NCBI GenBank assembly: GCA_016708265.1
Contig: JADJGA010000012.1
Location: 1,089,001 to 1,153,000 of the forward strand
Length of the DNA stretch: 64,000 bases
From: Saprospiraceae bacterium
GTDB taxonomy: Bacteria; Bacteroidota; Bacteroidia; Chitinophagales; Saprospiraceae
Direction of reading: 5' to 3'
The notes under the pieces: generated by a model
Database searches by the model: none
Seen by the model: only the letters and a program-made list of their open reading frames with translations
What the model was told of the DNA's origin: nothing
Translations under genes and position numbers: made by a program
Shown here: positions 29,164-39,185 of the stretch, piece by piece
Layout: every line of letters starts with the position of its first letter
Numbering within the stretch: position 1 is the first letter of the stretch

Positions 29164-29469
29164 ATGATCAAATATAATAAATCCAATCTCAACAAAATAG
29201 TAGGATTGCTTACAGAATCGGCATATAAAGTGCGTTTTGAGAAAGGTAATTTCGTTTCCGGTCATGCTGTTGTTCTTAACAGGAAGATAGTTATTGTCAA
29301 TAAATTCCTGCAGATTGACATGAAGATAAATGCTTTGCTTGAAATAATGTATAACATTGAAATTGAAACCGGTATGTTAAGCCCTGTTTCGCTGAGGCTG
29401 TACAAGGAATTGATAAAATCAGGGTTGATAAAGCATAATTTGAAAAGCATTAAATCAGAAGAAGAGTGA
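29164..29469 (+). CDS. Conserved-looking hypothetical protein coupled to MBL hydrolase gene
   Basis: 101 residues, no signal peptide. The sequence reads as a small alpha/beta cytoplasmic protein (KVRFEKGNFVSGHAVVLNRKIVIVNKFLQI) with a charged C-terminus. Its stop TGA overlaps the GTG start of the next gene (GTGA), so the two are translationally coupled and probably act together. A -7-like box TATTTTTG lies at 29137-29144, close to the ATG. The family is not recognised. Confidence 0.65.
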   Translation: MIKYNKSNLNKIVGLLTESAYKVRFEKGNFVSGHAVVLNRKIVIVNKFLQIDMKINALLEIMYNIEIETGMLSPVSLRLYKELIKSGLIKHNLKSIKSEEE

Positions 29470-30227
29470 GAGTTCTATTTCTCGGAACAGGCCCGTCACT
29501 AGGGGTGCCGGTACCAACATGCACCTGTGCCACATGTTTATCAGATGACCCAAGAGATAAAAGACTTAGGAGTTCAATTTATATTACTGCTGTTAATACT
29601 AGCTTTATAATAGATTGCGGCCCTGATTTCAGACAACAGGCACTGGTACATAATTTAAAAAAAATCGATTTTGTTTTGGTCACGCATAAGCATAATGATC
29701 ATATCGGGGGACTTGATGATGTACGTCCTTATAATTATTCACAGGGTAGGGTAATGAAGATCTATGGTAATGAAGATACAATCATAGATATAAAAAAAAG
29801 ATTTTACTATTCATTTGAAGAAAAACCATACCCCGGAACACCTAAATTTGAATTGATAATTGTAAGTGAAGATATAGTAATTGATGGGTTGAAAATAGAA
29901 ATAATAAATGGTTTTCATGGAGAAATGCCTGTGCTTGGATTCAGAATAGGTGATTTTGCATACCTCACAGATTTTAAATATATCGAAGATAGTGAGATCA
30001 TGAAATTGGCAGGAATCAAAATATTAGTGATAAATGCACTGTTACCTGTCAGAGAGCATAAGTTGCATTTTAATCTTCCTGAGGCTCTTCAACTGGCTGA
30101 AAAGATAAAACCGGAAAAAGTTTATCTGACGCATCTTAGTCACAGATTTGCACATTTTGCAGATTCTGAAAGCCGGCTTCCGAACAATGTATTTTTAGCT
30201 TATGATGGATTGGAACTGGAAATATAA
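29466..30227 (+). CDS. MBL-fold metallo-hydrolase (PhnP-like)
   Basis: 253 residues. The start is GTG at 29466, overlapping the previous stop by four bases. The metal-binding motif VTHKHNDHIGGLDD gives His74, His76, Asp78 and His79. The N-terminus LFLGTGPSLGVPVPTCTCATC with clustered cysteines, then RSSIYI and IDCGPDFRQQ, matches the PhnP/lipoyl-octanoyl-adjacent MBL subgroup, in which GTGTS.GVP..GC.C.VC is typical. The C-terminal LTHLSH and AYDGLELEI complete the fold. PhnP is a cyclic phosphodiesterase; this relative is common in Bacteroidota with unknown substrate. Poly-A DNA follows. Confidence 0.88.
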   Translation: MRVLFLGTGPSLGVPVPTCTCATCLSDDPRDKRLRSSIYITAVNTSFIIDCGPDFRQQALVHNLKKIDFVLVTHKHNDHIGGLDDVRPYNYSQGRVMKIYGNEDTIIDIKKRFYYSFEEKPYPGTPKFELIIVSEDIVIDGLKIEIINGFHGEMPVLGFRIGDFAYLTDFKYIEDSEIMKLAGIKILVINALLPVREHKLHFNLPEALQLAEKIKPEKVYLTHLSHRFAHFADSESRLPNNVFLAYDGLELEI

Positions 30228-30269
30228 TAAAAAACAGAATGTAAGTATTATCAATATAGTAAAATTGAG

Positions 30270-30470
<201 letters not shown>

Positions 30471-30488
30471 ATTAATAAATAAAGCTTT

Positions 30489-31430
30489 ATGTTAAAAAAC
30501 AATAAATTTCAGATCAGTATTGTAATTCCCTGTTATAATGAAGAGGGAAATGTCAAATTAATTTATGACTCAGTTAGTTCAGTATTGTCAGAGTATAATA
30601 TTGAAATTGTATTTGTCGATGACAATAGTAAAGACAATACTTTGAACATCATTCAGAATCTTGCAGATAAAGACCCACATGTAAAATATGTTTCATTCTC
30701 AAGGAATTTCGGTCATCAGAGTGCGTTGAGGGCTGGTCTGGAGTATGCATCGGGCGATTGTGTGATCAGCATGGACGGAGATATGCAGCATCCTCCGGAA
30801 TTGTTACCTCAATTGATAAAAAAGTGGGAAGAAGGATATGATATAGTCTATACAATGAGAAAAGATGTAGAGAATGTTTCGTTTTTTAAAAGGGTAACAT
30901 CTTCTCTCTTTTACAAATTGATAAATAGTCTTTCAGATATAGAAATAAATGAAGGATCGGCTGATTTCAGATTGCTGGACAAAAGAATTGTAAAAATTTT
31001 AGTCAATGATATAACTGAGTATCACCTTTTTTACCGGGGTTTAATCAGCTGGATCGGATATAAACAGGCAGGTATTGAATATATTCCTAATAAACGCTTT
31101 TCCGGGAAAACCAAGTATTCAATAGGGAAAATGATCAATTTTGCAATTGATGGTATCACTTCATTTTCAATAAAACCCCTCAAACTTGCAATTCTGTTAG
31201 GAATATCTCTCAGTGTTTTATCTGCTCTTTACGGAATTTATGCACTGTATATGTCAATTTTTACCAATGAAACTGTAAAAGGGTGGACATCAGTATTAGT
31301 AAGCATACTCTTTATAGGAGGAGTGAATATGATCCTTCTTGGAATTATCGGAGAATATGTTGGAAAACTATATATTCAAAGCAAGAAAAGACCATATTTT
31401 CTTGTTAAAGAGACCAATATTAAGAATTGA
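30489..31430 (+). CDS. Family 2 glycosyltransferase with two C-terminal membrane helices (GtrB/DPM-like)
   Basis: 313 residues. The GT-A domain has ISIVIPCYNEEGNVKLIYDS, FVDDNSKDNT, FSRNFGHQSALRAGLEYASG and the D-x-D in ISMDGDMQHPPE. Further conserved pieces are DIVYTMRKDVEN and FRLLDKRIV. Two hydrophobic helices follow at about 228-252 and 266-290, and the tail ends ...LYIQSKKRPYFLVKE. This matches polyisoprenyl-phosphate glycosyltransferases that charge the lipid carrier on the cytoplasmic face. The acceptor may be undecaprenyl phosphate, made by the uppS pathway. The stop abuts the stop side of the convergent barrel gene (31430/31431) with no intervening bases. Confidence 0.9.
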   Translation: MLKNNKFQISIVIPCYNEEGNVKLIYDSVSSVLSEYNIEIVFVDDNSKDNTLNIIQNLADKDPHVKYVSFSRNFGHQSALRAGLEYASGDCVISMDGDMQHPPELLPQLIKKWEEGYDIVYTMRKDVENVSFFKRVTSSLFYKLINSLSDIEINEGSADFRLLDKRIVKILVNDITEYHLFYRGLISWIGYKQAGIEYIPNKRFSGKTKYSIGKMINFAIDGITSFSIKPLKLAILLGISLSVLSALYGIYALYMSIFTNETVKGWTSVLVSILFIGGVNMILLGIIGEYVGKLYIQSKKRPYFLVKETNIKN

Positions 31431-33020
31431 TCAGAATCTGATCTCCAGCCCTACCAGGAAATTTAATCCATAATTGGGATAGTCGTACCATCTCTGATAT
31501 TTTTGTGCAAATATATTGTTCACATTTATAAAAAATCCACTTTTTTTTGTGATCATAAATTTTATACTCCCGTTGAGATCAAACAAAGGATCTAATTTTT
31601 TATTGTTTCCTGAAGTATCTTCATACCAGGGGGCTGAACCAAAATACAATTCTCCTCCCACAATTATTCTGTCTGATAAAAGCTGTGCTTTTGAAAAGAT
31701 ATTTGCTGAAAGATCTGGAGTATACCAGGGCTTATCAAAATTATCGAGTTTATAGATGTTTTTGATCACTGAACCACCTATCTCAAATTTTTTAACAGGT
31801 TTGTAAGATGCCATAGCTTCTATTTTAACATTGGTTCCGTCATCATAGACTCCTTTAAAAGTCCTGTTATCAGCACTTTTGAAAAAAAGATGATTTTCAA
31901 ATTTCATATAAGTAGCTTTTACTTCCAATCTGGCACCCTCAAGGCTATTTCGCAATCCAACGGTTATATTGCTAAATTTTGAAGTTGTGACCTCATCTTC
32001 ACTGAAACTCAGAAATGGATTGATACTTGTTTTTAAAAAGTCTGTATTATTGTAAAAATCTGAATTGTATGCTGCAAAAATCTCTATAAAGTTATGAAAC
32101 AGATTCGATGAGATCTCGATATATGGAGCAAGAAGCTTTTTGTCCTGCGATATTCCTGCCTGAAAACCGGCTTTCAGGTTTAAAGGTCTTGAACTGTATA
32201 TAAAATAAGGCTTCAGATTGAAAATATAACTCTTTGAACCCAGTACATAATCCACCTCAGCAGGTAGTTCGACAAAGCTGTTTTCATTTAACTTATATGA
32301 TGTGGTATTCTTTATTATGAGATTGTTTTCACTGACATCTTTTGCATTGAATTGCAGGGTTTTAAATCCTATTTCTGTTTTATTGCCAATTTTATCTGTT
32401 AGTTCATTTGCAGTAAACGAACCTGATATTTCTGCACTGAGATACCTTCTTTTTGTATCAGCAGCAATGATAGAGTCACCTGGTTTATATCCATATAAAT
32501 AAATATAAGAGTTATTTATATTTGATTTGAATTCAAGTATCTGATTGTTTATTTTATTTATATTTTTCAGGTCAATATCCAGTTGTGAAACAGAAATGTT
32601 CTGATCTTTTGTACTATTTTCATTATTTGCAGAAATGTGTCTGATGCCTGCATCGCCTGATAAAGATTTTCTTTGAAAATATGCAGAAGCATCAATATTC
32701 AATAACTGTGGCAATCCATAACCCAGTTTGACATAATACCTGTTAAATTCCTTTGGGTTTTCTGGTTTCAGTGCTAATGGCCGTATTTTTGGTTTATCAT
32801 ATTCCATCTTTGCGGGTATGGATCTGACTTTGTATTCATAAATACGGCTTTTGATATCATAGACAGGTAGAACTGGATCTACATTAACTTTGTTGAAATT
32901 TCCGATTTCAGCAGTGAAATCCTTGATGACCTGGACATCATCGAATTTCAATTCACTTTCCTGCCCATTAACTGAATAAATAAGAAAAATAATTGCTAAG
33001 GCACCTAGTATTTTCTTCAT
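31431..33020 (-). CDS. Outer-membrane beta-barrel protein (TonB-receptor-like C-terminus), partner of TPR protein
   Basis: 529 residues with signal peptide MKKILGALAIIFLIYSVNGQ. A proline-rich linker (IRPLALKPENPKEF) precedes a region of alternating strands that ends in the receptor-type terminus FFINVNNIFAQKYQRWYDYPNYGL and LVGLEIRF. No plug domain or CarboxypepD_reg domain is visible, so it is a barrel without an obvious gate. It lies about 290 bases downstream of the large TPR protein gene in the same direction. This pairing, a very long TPR lipoprotein-like protein with a barrel, recurs in Bacteroidota and suggests joint work at the outer membrane. Substrate unknown. Confidence 0.7.
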   Translation of the reverse strand: MKKILGALAIIFLIYSVNGQESELKFDDVQVIKDFTAEIGNFNKVNVDPVLPVYDIKSRIYEYKVRSIPAKMEYDKPKIRPLALKPENPKEFNRYYVKLGYGLPQLLNIDASAYFQRKSLSGDAGIRHISANNENSTKDQNISVSQLDIDLKNINKINNQILEFKSNINNSYIYLYGYKPGDSIIAADTKRRYLSAEISGSFTANELTDKIGNKTEIGFKTLQFNAKDVSENNLIIKNTTSYKLNENSFVELPAEVDYVLGSKSYIFNLKPYFIYSSRPLNLKAGFQAGISQDKKLLAPYIEISSNLFHNFIEIFAAYNSDFYNNTDFLKTSINPFLSFSEDEVTTSKFSNITVGLRNSLEGARLEVKATYMKFENHLFFKSADNRTFKGVYDDGTNVKIEAMASYKPVKKFEIGGSVIKNIYKLDNFDKPWYTPDLSANIFSKAQLLSDRIIVGGELYFGSAPWYEDTSGNNKKLDPLFDLNGSIKFMITKKSGFFINVNNIFAQKYQRWYDYPNYGLNFLVGLEIRF

Positions 33021-33249
33021 AATATATATATTTTCTGCTTTTTTTTATTTATTTTAACTAATAACCATTCATTTAATTGAAAAACACTTTAAGAACTAGA
33101 ATTAAAGTCCAGAATGATTTCAGGATTGATTTAAGACTTTTCATACTGCTTTCGCTGAATAAACTTGCATACTGCACTATTTGTTAAGTTTTGACTTTTT
33201 TCCATTTTTTCGTATATTTTTACAACTACATTCCAAATTCTCAAATCCC

Positions 33250-33304
33250 AATTCGTAATTCGTAATTTATAATTCGTAATTCGTAATTTATAATTCGTAA
33301 TTCA
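33250..33304. repeat. Short tandem repeat, 21-base unit, about 2.6 copies
   Basis: The unit AATTCGTAATTCGTAATTT plus AT starts at 33250 and 33271, with a partial third copy from 33292. It lies between the TPR gene stop and the barrel gene. Each unit itself contains the smaller repeat AATTCGT. Confidence 0.7.
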
Positions 33305-33308
33305 TTAA

Positions 33309-36300
33309 TTATTTAGGTGTTTCCATTTTAATAATACCTTCTTCGCTTTCACTTTCGATTCTGCTTTTTGTGGCTTCAATCCCTGTTATGATAGCTAGTT
33401 TTTCTTCTACTTCTTTTAATATTTCTTTATCTTCCCTGAAGTTTTCCTGTACAGCTTCCAAAGCAGCTTTTGCATTAAAAATATCATTTTTCTGCATGGA
33501 AATGTCTGACAATAGAATCAGGCCTTTTGCCACCCAATATGGATATGCGCTGTTTTTCGCACTTGCATCAGTGATCATTTTTTTTGAAAGATCTAATTCT
33601 TTTCTGTTAAAATAAACTTTTGATATAAGGTAACGTGACTCAGCAGCCAGATTGCTGTTTGGATTTTCTTTTATCACTTTATTCAGATGAAGCAGGGCAA
33701 CATCGTATTTTTTATTTACTTCTGCTACCTTTCCTATATAATAATGCGCTGCCGATTTTTCCTTGTCTGTTGTAAGCTGGTTACTGATTATAAAATTTCC
33801 GTAATTTGTTACATTTTCAAAGTCGTTGACCATAAAAGCGCTTCTCATAATACCGAGCTGAACTTCATATTTTCGGTTCTCATCTTTTACAATATTTACA
33901 AGATCTTTATAGTAATTAAGAGCTTTGTTATAATTTTTCAGGTGGTTGAAGTTAATCACAGCAGCTTTGTAGAGTGAGGATTCATAAAAATTATTAAATC
34001 CCTGAGCTATTATAAACTCAAAATCCTTGAGAGCCATACTGTAGTTTTTCTTTCTAAGATATGATTCAGCTCTGTAATAACGTGCATCCAGAGCATAATA
34101 TCCCTTATCATATTTATCCAGGTAGTTGTTGAGAGATTTCAATGCTCCATCAACACTGTCATTTTCAAATTGGAGTTTAGCAGTGATAAAATTCAGTGAA
34201 TCCCTGTACAGTCCCTCAATTTTTACATCGGGGATAGTTTGCAGATAACTTATAAACTCATCGGTATTTTTCTTATCATTGACATAGATCTCTTCAAGAG
34301 CTAAAAGTGCTTCTTTTTTAGTTTCAGCATTAGGATTATTGCTAAGTGCTGATTTGTAATTATTTATGGATGTTTCTATGTCCCCCTTGTTGTAACTTAA
34401 CAGACCCATTTTAAGAAATGCCTTGTTTGCGATATTGGTTTCAGATTTATATTCTTTTATGATGGCAGAATACTGTTCATAGGCTTTTTCGAACTGATTT
34501 ATGTCATTATATGTTGTTGCCAGTTCAAAAATGGCTAATGGCCTGATACCTGATGATCTGTAATTTGATATCAGGTCATTAAGAATTGCTAACTTTTCAA
34601 ATTCCTTTTTGTCCAGTCCCATTATCATAGCTTTCTGGAACAGGGCGTAATCCGAATTGTCGGATTTTCTTGTAATTGCAGTATTATAGTTATTCAATGA
34701 CTCTTTAAGTTGTCTGCTGTAAAAATATGCATCTCCCAGCCTGATGTAAGCATCATCAGTCATCCTGTTTTTTAATTTAACATCAACTGATTTAAATTCT
34801 TTGAATTTGGTAACTGTGCTCTGAAAATGCTGGATGCTGGCAGGATAATTTTTCAATTTGTAATAGTTATATCCTTGTATATAATGTGCAAAAGGAGGCA
34901 GTGTAAGCTCTTTAAAGCTTTCTATGCCCTTTATAAGTATAAAATACTTGTCAAAATACTTGTTGCTCTGTTCGTAATCTCCTTTTTTATGCATCAGGTC
35001 ACCAAGCCAGTACTGTGATTGTATCGACGTATTTATGTCTCTGCTGATCTTCTCAGCTTTCATAAGATCTTCTTCGGCTTTATCGTACTGCCCGTCATTG
35101 ATTTCCTGGAGGGCCTTGTAGTATGAAACTATCTGGTATGCTTCAAATAAATATGACGAAACATCATTTAATTCTTCCAGCGTTGCCTGAGCAACAGAAT
35201 AGTCTTTTGTATTTATAAAGATGTTCTTTAATACTCCCTGTGTTTCCAGATAATATGGAGAGCTATCGGTGATCTGCATCAGAGAATTGATGGCTTCACG
35301 GTCATAACCCATTTCAGATGATAATTTACCGTAGTTCAGAATACTTTCTTCTTTAATGAACTGGTTAAAATCCATACCTCCTGCATTTTTAAATGCTGTC
35401 CTTGCAGATTCTTTATCCCCGGTTATAAGATAGCAATCGGCTATATAGTAATTAGCGTTTTGGCCTATTTCAGTTTTCAGATTTGTGAGTTCTGACATGC
35501 ATCTTATTGCATCCTTGCATTTTCCAGCCTGGTGGTAAAGGAAACCAAGATGGTAAAAATCGGATTCTGTAAGTTTTTCAGTGTTTTTTTCGTAAATCTC
35601 AAGATGTGGTAATGCTTTTTCATAGTCTTTTTTCTGAAAATAAGCCTGGCCAACTAATTGATGTATTATATAATAATTCTCAACTTCAGTCATTTTAAGC
35701 TTTTCTTCTCCTACTTCGATAGCTTTGTCATACTCACCCTGATTGAAATAAAGCTGTACAAGGTAATATGGGATATAGTTTTTGTATTCTTCGGTGTTTT
35801 GAATTATTGAAAAGCTGTTAATTGCCCTTTCAAAATCTGAGTTAAGAAACATACAAAGACCATAATAATAGTTTGAAGGGTAAAAATACTTACGGTTTGT
35901 AAGGCTTAAATCTTTAAAAAGATATGATGCTTTGTCAAATTGCCTCTTTACAAAGTAAGAATATGCAAGTCTAAACTTAACTTCATCTTCTTTGTAATAC
36001 TCCAGACCATCGAGATCAATTTTTTCATAAGTGATCATTGCAGACGGATAATCTTTTTGCCTGAAATAATAATTGCCCTGTGCTATGTATGCATCATTCA
36101 TTAAAATACATGATGAATAATACTTCTCAAACTCTGTTAAAAGCTCTTCAGCATATGGTTTCCCTGTTTCAAACGCAATGATCAATTCATATAGCTTCGA
36201 CTCCATTTTAAAAAGATCAGTACTGATATCCCCTTTGGTCCTTTCAGTATATCTTTTAAACAAATTGTCAGCGAGATCTGCATTATCAAAGGTATAATGA

Positions 36301-36413
36301 TTTATTGCTTCCTTGAATATCAAATCTTTGTCAGTAAAAACTGAAGTGAGCTGTGCCTTGGCATACAAAACAAACATGATTGATATTAAGCTCAGAGCTA
36401 TTTTTCTTTTCAT
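33309..36413 (-). CDS. Large periplasmic tetratricopeptide-repeat protein
   Basis: 1034 residues with signal peptide MKRKIALSLISIMFVLYAKA followed by Q. Nearly the whole mature part consists of TPR units with A-x-x-x-Y and P-x-A motifs. Examples are AYIAQGNYYFRQKDYPSAMITYEKI, YLVQLYFNQGEYDKAIEVGE, YWLGDLMHKKGDYEQSNKYF and YRAESYLRKKNYSMALKDFE (each longer stretch read in parts). A short acidic tail ends it. TPR scaffolds bind partner proteins; with the barrel gene just downstream, a role in an envelope complex is a reasonable inference. There is no enzymatic domain. About 800 gene-free bases precede it, so it probably has its own promoter. Confidence 0.85.
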   Translation of the reverse strand: MKRKIALSLISIMFVLYAKAQLTSVFTDKDLIFKEAINHYTFDNADLADNLFKRYTERTKGDISTDLFKMESKLYELIIAFETGKPYAEELLTEFEKYYSSCILMNDAYIAQGNYYFRQKDYPSAMITYEKIDLDGLEYYKEDEVKFRLAYSYFVKRQFDKASYLFKDLSLTNRKYFYPSNYYYGLCMFLNSDFERAINSFSIIQNTEEYKNYIPYYLVQLYFNQGEYDKAIEVGEEKLKMTEVENYYIIHQLVGQAYFQKKDYEKALPHLEIYEKNTEKLTESDFYHLGFLYHQAGKCKDAIRCMSELTNLKTEIGQNANYYIADCYLITGDKESARTAFKNAGGMDFNQFIKEESILNYGKLSSEMGYDREAINSLMQITDSSPYYLETQGVLKNIFINTKDYSVAQATLEELNDVSSYLFEAYQIVSYYKALQEINDGQYDKAEEDLMKAEKISRDINTSIQSQYWLGDLMHKKGDYEQSNKYFDKYFILIKGIESFKELTLPPFAHYIQGYNYYKLKNYPASIQHFQSTVTKFKEFKSVDVKLKNRMTDDAYIRLGDAYFYSRQLKESLNNYNTAITRKSDNSDYALFQKAMIMGLDKKEFEKLAILNDLISNYRSSGIRPLAIFELATTYNDINQFEKAYEQYSAIIKEYKSETNIANKAFLKMGLLSYNKGDIETSINNYKSALSNNPNAETKKEALLALEEIYVNDKKNTDEFISYLQTIPDVKIEGLYRDSLNFITAKLQFENDSVDGALKSLNNYLDKYDKGYYALDARYYRAESYLRKKNYSMALKDFEFIIAQGFNNFYESSLYKAAVINFNHLKNYNKALNYYKDLVNIVKDENRKYEVQLGIMRSAFMVNDFENVTNYGNFIISNQLTTDKEKSAAHYYIGKVAEVNKKYDVALLHLNKVIKENPNSNLAAESRYLISKVYFNRKELDLSKKMITDASAKNSAYPYWVAKGLILLSDISMQKNDIFNAKAALEAVQENFREDKEILKEVEEKLAIITGIEATKSRIESESEEGIIKMETPK

Positions 36414-36858
36414 TTTTATAAATATATAGTTATATATTAAGCAAAATTATAATATAAATTTGAATTTTCGTATATTTTATTGATATAGACGTAAAAAAAT
36501 GTTTAGTATTGTAAAAATTTTATTGTATAATGAGAAGCAATTGGCTGATTTCATGTTTAATTGATCACAGAAGGCTTCTGGAAAACAATAACCGTAATGC
36601 AAGGAAAATAGAAAATCTGCTAAGAGTCCCGGCGTGTTTCTCTACTTTCTTAAAATATCCTGAAGGCTGACTGGCTGATTTTGGAATTGATTTCTTACAT
36701 TTTCTCACTCTAAAAAGCGTGATCAGCATTTTCTTTTTTTATTTATCATCCAGAATTCTCAATTGGAACACCATTTTGAATTTTATGGCATAATTTACCT
36801 GATATCCATTTTTATAAAAAGCGAAGTTGTGTAAAAATTACAGTTCAGGATTGTGCAA

Positions 36859-36908
36859 TCCTGACAATTATCGTCGGGATTGCTTCTTTTTGTCGGCACA
36901 AAAAGATG
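36859..36908. repeat. REP-like double hairpin copy 3
   Basis: TCCTGAC-aattatc-GTCGGGA with one wobble pair, then a second stem around CTTTTTGTCGGCACAAAAAG. It has the same two-stem layout as the copy at 24700, including the GTGC(A/G)AT lead-in. Confidence 0.6.
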
Positions 36909-37060
36909 AGAAAGTTAAACATAAAAATTGTTTTTATTTTAGATAAAATGTGGTTAAAAATTTATCAATTTATTAATGGAGAATTTACATAAATATCAAT
37001 GAGATATAAACATTTTTAAAAACTAATTTAAAACAACTTTAGCATATAATCTCATCTAAC

Positions 37061-37094
37061 TTGCCTCTCAATACCAAAATAATTATTAACTTTG
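37061..37094 (+). promoter_or_regulatory. Candidate Bacteroidota promoter for the mlaD-like gene
   Basis: The -7 box TAACTTTG at 37087-37094 matches TAnnTTTG exactly. TTG at 37061-37063 is the nearest -33 candidate, with spacing of 23 (usual about 19-21). It is 115 bases upstream of the ATG. Confidence 0.45.
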
Positions 37095-37208
37095 CACCTT
37101 AAAACAATTTCTTTTTTTATTAATTGTTTTATTATTAAATGTATATTTTTGAATTCATGAAGATAAATCCGGTAAGACATTTTTCCGGGATTATAAAAAA
37201 AATTATCG

Positions 37209-38255
37209 ATGAGACGTGAAGTAAAAATTGGGATTTTGACTTTGGTGGTGTTTGTGATATTTGTATGGGGTTATCAGTTTTTAAAAGGTAAAAATGTTTT
37301 TGAAAGAAATAATACTTTCTATATCAGGTATGAGAATGTTGATCAGCTCGAAGTTGCATCGCCTGTTTTAGTAAATGGATTTAAGGTTGGTTCGGTTATC
37401 AAAATCAAAATAGATCCGGAAGATTATACCAAGCTGATAGTTACTATTGATGTCAGTGAGAAAATCCAGGTTCCAAAAAATTCATTGGCAATAATATCCA
37501 GTTCCGGACTGGTTGGTGGCAAAGTGATCATGATAGAGATTAAGGGTTTTTGTGAGGGCAATGATTGTGCACAAAGCGGTGATTTTCTGAAAGGAGAAGT
37601 TCTCAGTATGCTAGGGTCCATGCTTCCTCAGACTGAACTCGATATTTATTTTAAAAAGTTAAGCAGCGGATTGATTGGAGTTGTCGATTCATTGAAAAAT
37701 GACGAAGGAGGCGAAAAAATTATAAATGACACTAAAGCCATAATATCGAATCTGTCGAGTATTACTGCCAATTTGGATGCTCTGATAAAAGGAAATGAGA
37801 GAAACCTGAGTGCCTCTTTTGAAAATATTCAAAAACTTACCCAGGCTTTGAAATCAAACGATGCTAAGATAAATGCAATTATCAGCAATATTAATTCAAT
37901 TACCGGATCAATAAAAAATTCAGGAGTTGATACTCTTGTTGAAGATGGTAAAAAAACAATAGCTAGTCTTAATCAGAATCTCGAGAAACTTGAATATGTC
38001 CTTAATGACACCGATCAGGCAGTAAAAAAAATTGATGGTTTGCTGACAGGCATTGAAGATGGGAAAGGCACCCTGGGTAAACTGATAAAAGACGATAAGT
38101 TGTATGATGATCTTAATATGACAGTAAAGCATACAAATCTTTTACTTCAGGATCTGAGGTTGTATCCGGGTCGATATTTCAACCTGTCTTTGTTCAAACT
38201 GAAAAAGCCACCTTATCAGAAAGTCGACAACGATCCGGCATTTGAACTAAAATAA
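37209..38255 (+). CDS. MlaD-family (MCE domain) lipid-transport substrate-binding protein
   Basis: 348 residues. An N-terminal membrane anchor at about 8-25 (ILTLVVFVIFVWGYQFLKG) is followed by a single MCE domain at about 35-120 (YENVDQLEVASPVLVNGFKVGSV, and SSSGLVGGKVIMIEI). The remainder is a long helical, coiled-coil-like region (about 160-320), then LRLYPGRYFNLSLF. This is the layout of MlaD-type proteins that hold phospholipids in the periplasm for an ABC transporter. The MlaE/MlaF subunits are not in the window. The next gene, a TPR lipoprotein, follows after 21 bases and is probably co-transcribed. Confidence 0.88.
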   Translation: MRREVKIGILTLVVFVIFVWGYQFLKGKNVFERNNTFYIRYENVDQLEVASPVLVNGFKVGSVIKIKIDPEDYTKLIVTIDVSEKIQVPKNSLAIISSSGLVGGKVIMIEIKGFCEGNDCAQSGDFLKGEVLSMLGSMLPQTELDIYFKKLSSGLIGVVDSLKNDEGGEKIINDTKAIISNLSSITANLDALIKGNERNLSASFENIQKLTQALKSNDAKINAIISNINSITGSIKNSGVDTLVEDGKKTIASLNQNLEKLEYVLNDTDQAVKKIDGLLTGIEDGKGTLGKLIKDDKLYDDLNMTVKHTNLLLQDLRLYPGRYFNLSLFKLKKPPYQKVDNDPAFELK

Positions 38256-38276
38256 TATATTATAAAAAGTAATTAT

Positions 38277-39185
38277 ATGAAGATTTTTAATTTAGGGATT
38301 GTTTTTATAGCATTATTGTTTTTTGGTTGTAAAAATAGTAATAAAAATATCACTCCTGAAATTCTGAGCCTGGAGGATAAGATCAAAAAGGAAAATCAGA
38401 CAGAATTAATTGATGAACTGAACATGAAATACATCGATCTGCTGAAAGATACAAGTCTGGAATTAACAGAAAAGAAAATAATTACAGAAAGGGCACTTGA
38501 TTTCTTCAGCGGTGTCAAAAGACCATCAATTTCATCATATTACTTATATGAATTGCTTAAAAATTATGAACTGGACAATCACAAGGAGAGGATATTTGAG
38601 TTCATCCGATTAATAGAGGAAAATGGAAATAAGGAAATTAGCAAAACGATGAAGCTATTGTATGCTGAGAAATATCCTGAGGACAAAAAATTTATGAAGG
38701 CATTTGGAAAAGAAATAGCAGGCAAAAAATTAAATTTTGACAATTATCTTAAATCCATTGCCGATAATATATATAAGGATATTGAAAAAACTGGCAATAT
38801 AAACCTCGTGGAAGCAAGAAATTACATAAATAATTGTGAGATTTATGCTCTGGTAAATCCGGAAGATAAATCTTCACCGAAATATTTGTACATGGCTGCC
38901 CAGGTATCACAAAATATAAAAATGTTTGTTAAAACTCTTGAATTATATGACTGGATATTGTTGAAATATCCTGATTTTGAGAAAGTTCAGACCTCAATGT
39001 TTATGAAGGCTTTTATCCTCGACAATGAGTTAAAGAGGATAGATGAAGCGAGGCAGGTTTATGATGAATTTCTCAGGAAATATCCAAATTCAGATCTTGC
39101 CGATGATGTGAAATCTTCACTTGAATACCTGGGTAAGTCAGACGAAGAAATTCTCAAAGCTATAGAAAGCAAGTCACATAAATAA
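38277..39185 (+). CDS. TPR-containing lipoprotein
   Basis: 302 residues with a lipoprotein signal (MKIFNLGIVFIALLFFGC, lipid Cys18). The body is helical; the C-terminal third has clear TPR-type units (YLYMAAQVSQNIKMFVKTLE, then DEARQVYDEFLRKYPNSDLA). The middle is charged and without a recognised domain. Its proximity to the MlaD-like gene suggests a periplasmic or outer-membrane partner in lipid transport, but that is inference from context only. Confidence 0.7.
   Translation: MKIFNLGIVFIALLFFGCKNSNKNITPEILSLEDKIKKENQTELIDELNMKYIDLLKDTSLELTEKKIITERALDFFSGVKRPSISSYYLYELLKNYELDNHKERIFEFIRLIEENGNKEISKTMKLLYAEKYPEDKKFMKAFGKEIAGKKLNFDNYLKSIADNIYKDIEKTGNINLVEARNYINNCEIYALVNPEDKSSPKYLYMAAQVSQNIKMFVKTLELYDWILLKYPDFEKVQTSMFMKAFILDNELKRIDEARQVYDEFLRKYPNSDLADDVKSSLEYLGKSDEEILKAIESKSHK

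Larger units (their letters stand above)
36414..37208. other. Gene-free stretch between divergent genes
   Basis: About 795 bases. A 46-codon frame from 36530 is unlikely to be a gene (no recognisable sequence, no ribosome site). A REP-like double hairpin lies at 36859-36908. Near the right end is a -7-type box TAACTTTG (37087-37094) with TTG at 37061, a candidate promoter for the MlaD-like gene. Nothing else is recognised. Confidence 0.45.

Noticed and set aside
33250..33304. Tandem repeat considered as a CRISPR fragment
   Set aside because: The units are contiguous without spacers and only 21 bases long; no cas genes are near.
36530..36670. 46-codon frame in the gap before the MlaD-like gene
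   Set aside because: No similarity, no ribosome site, and unremarkable composition; it is probably chance.
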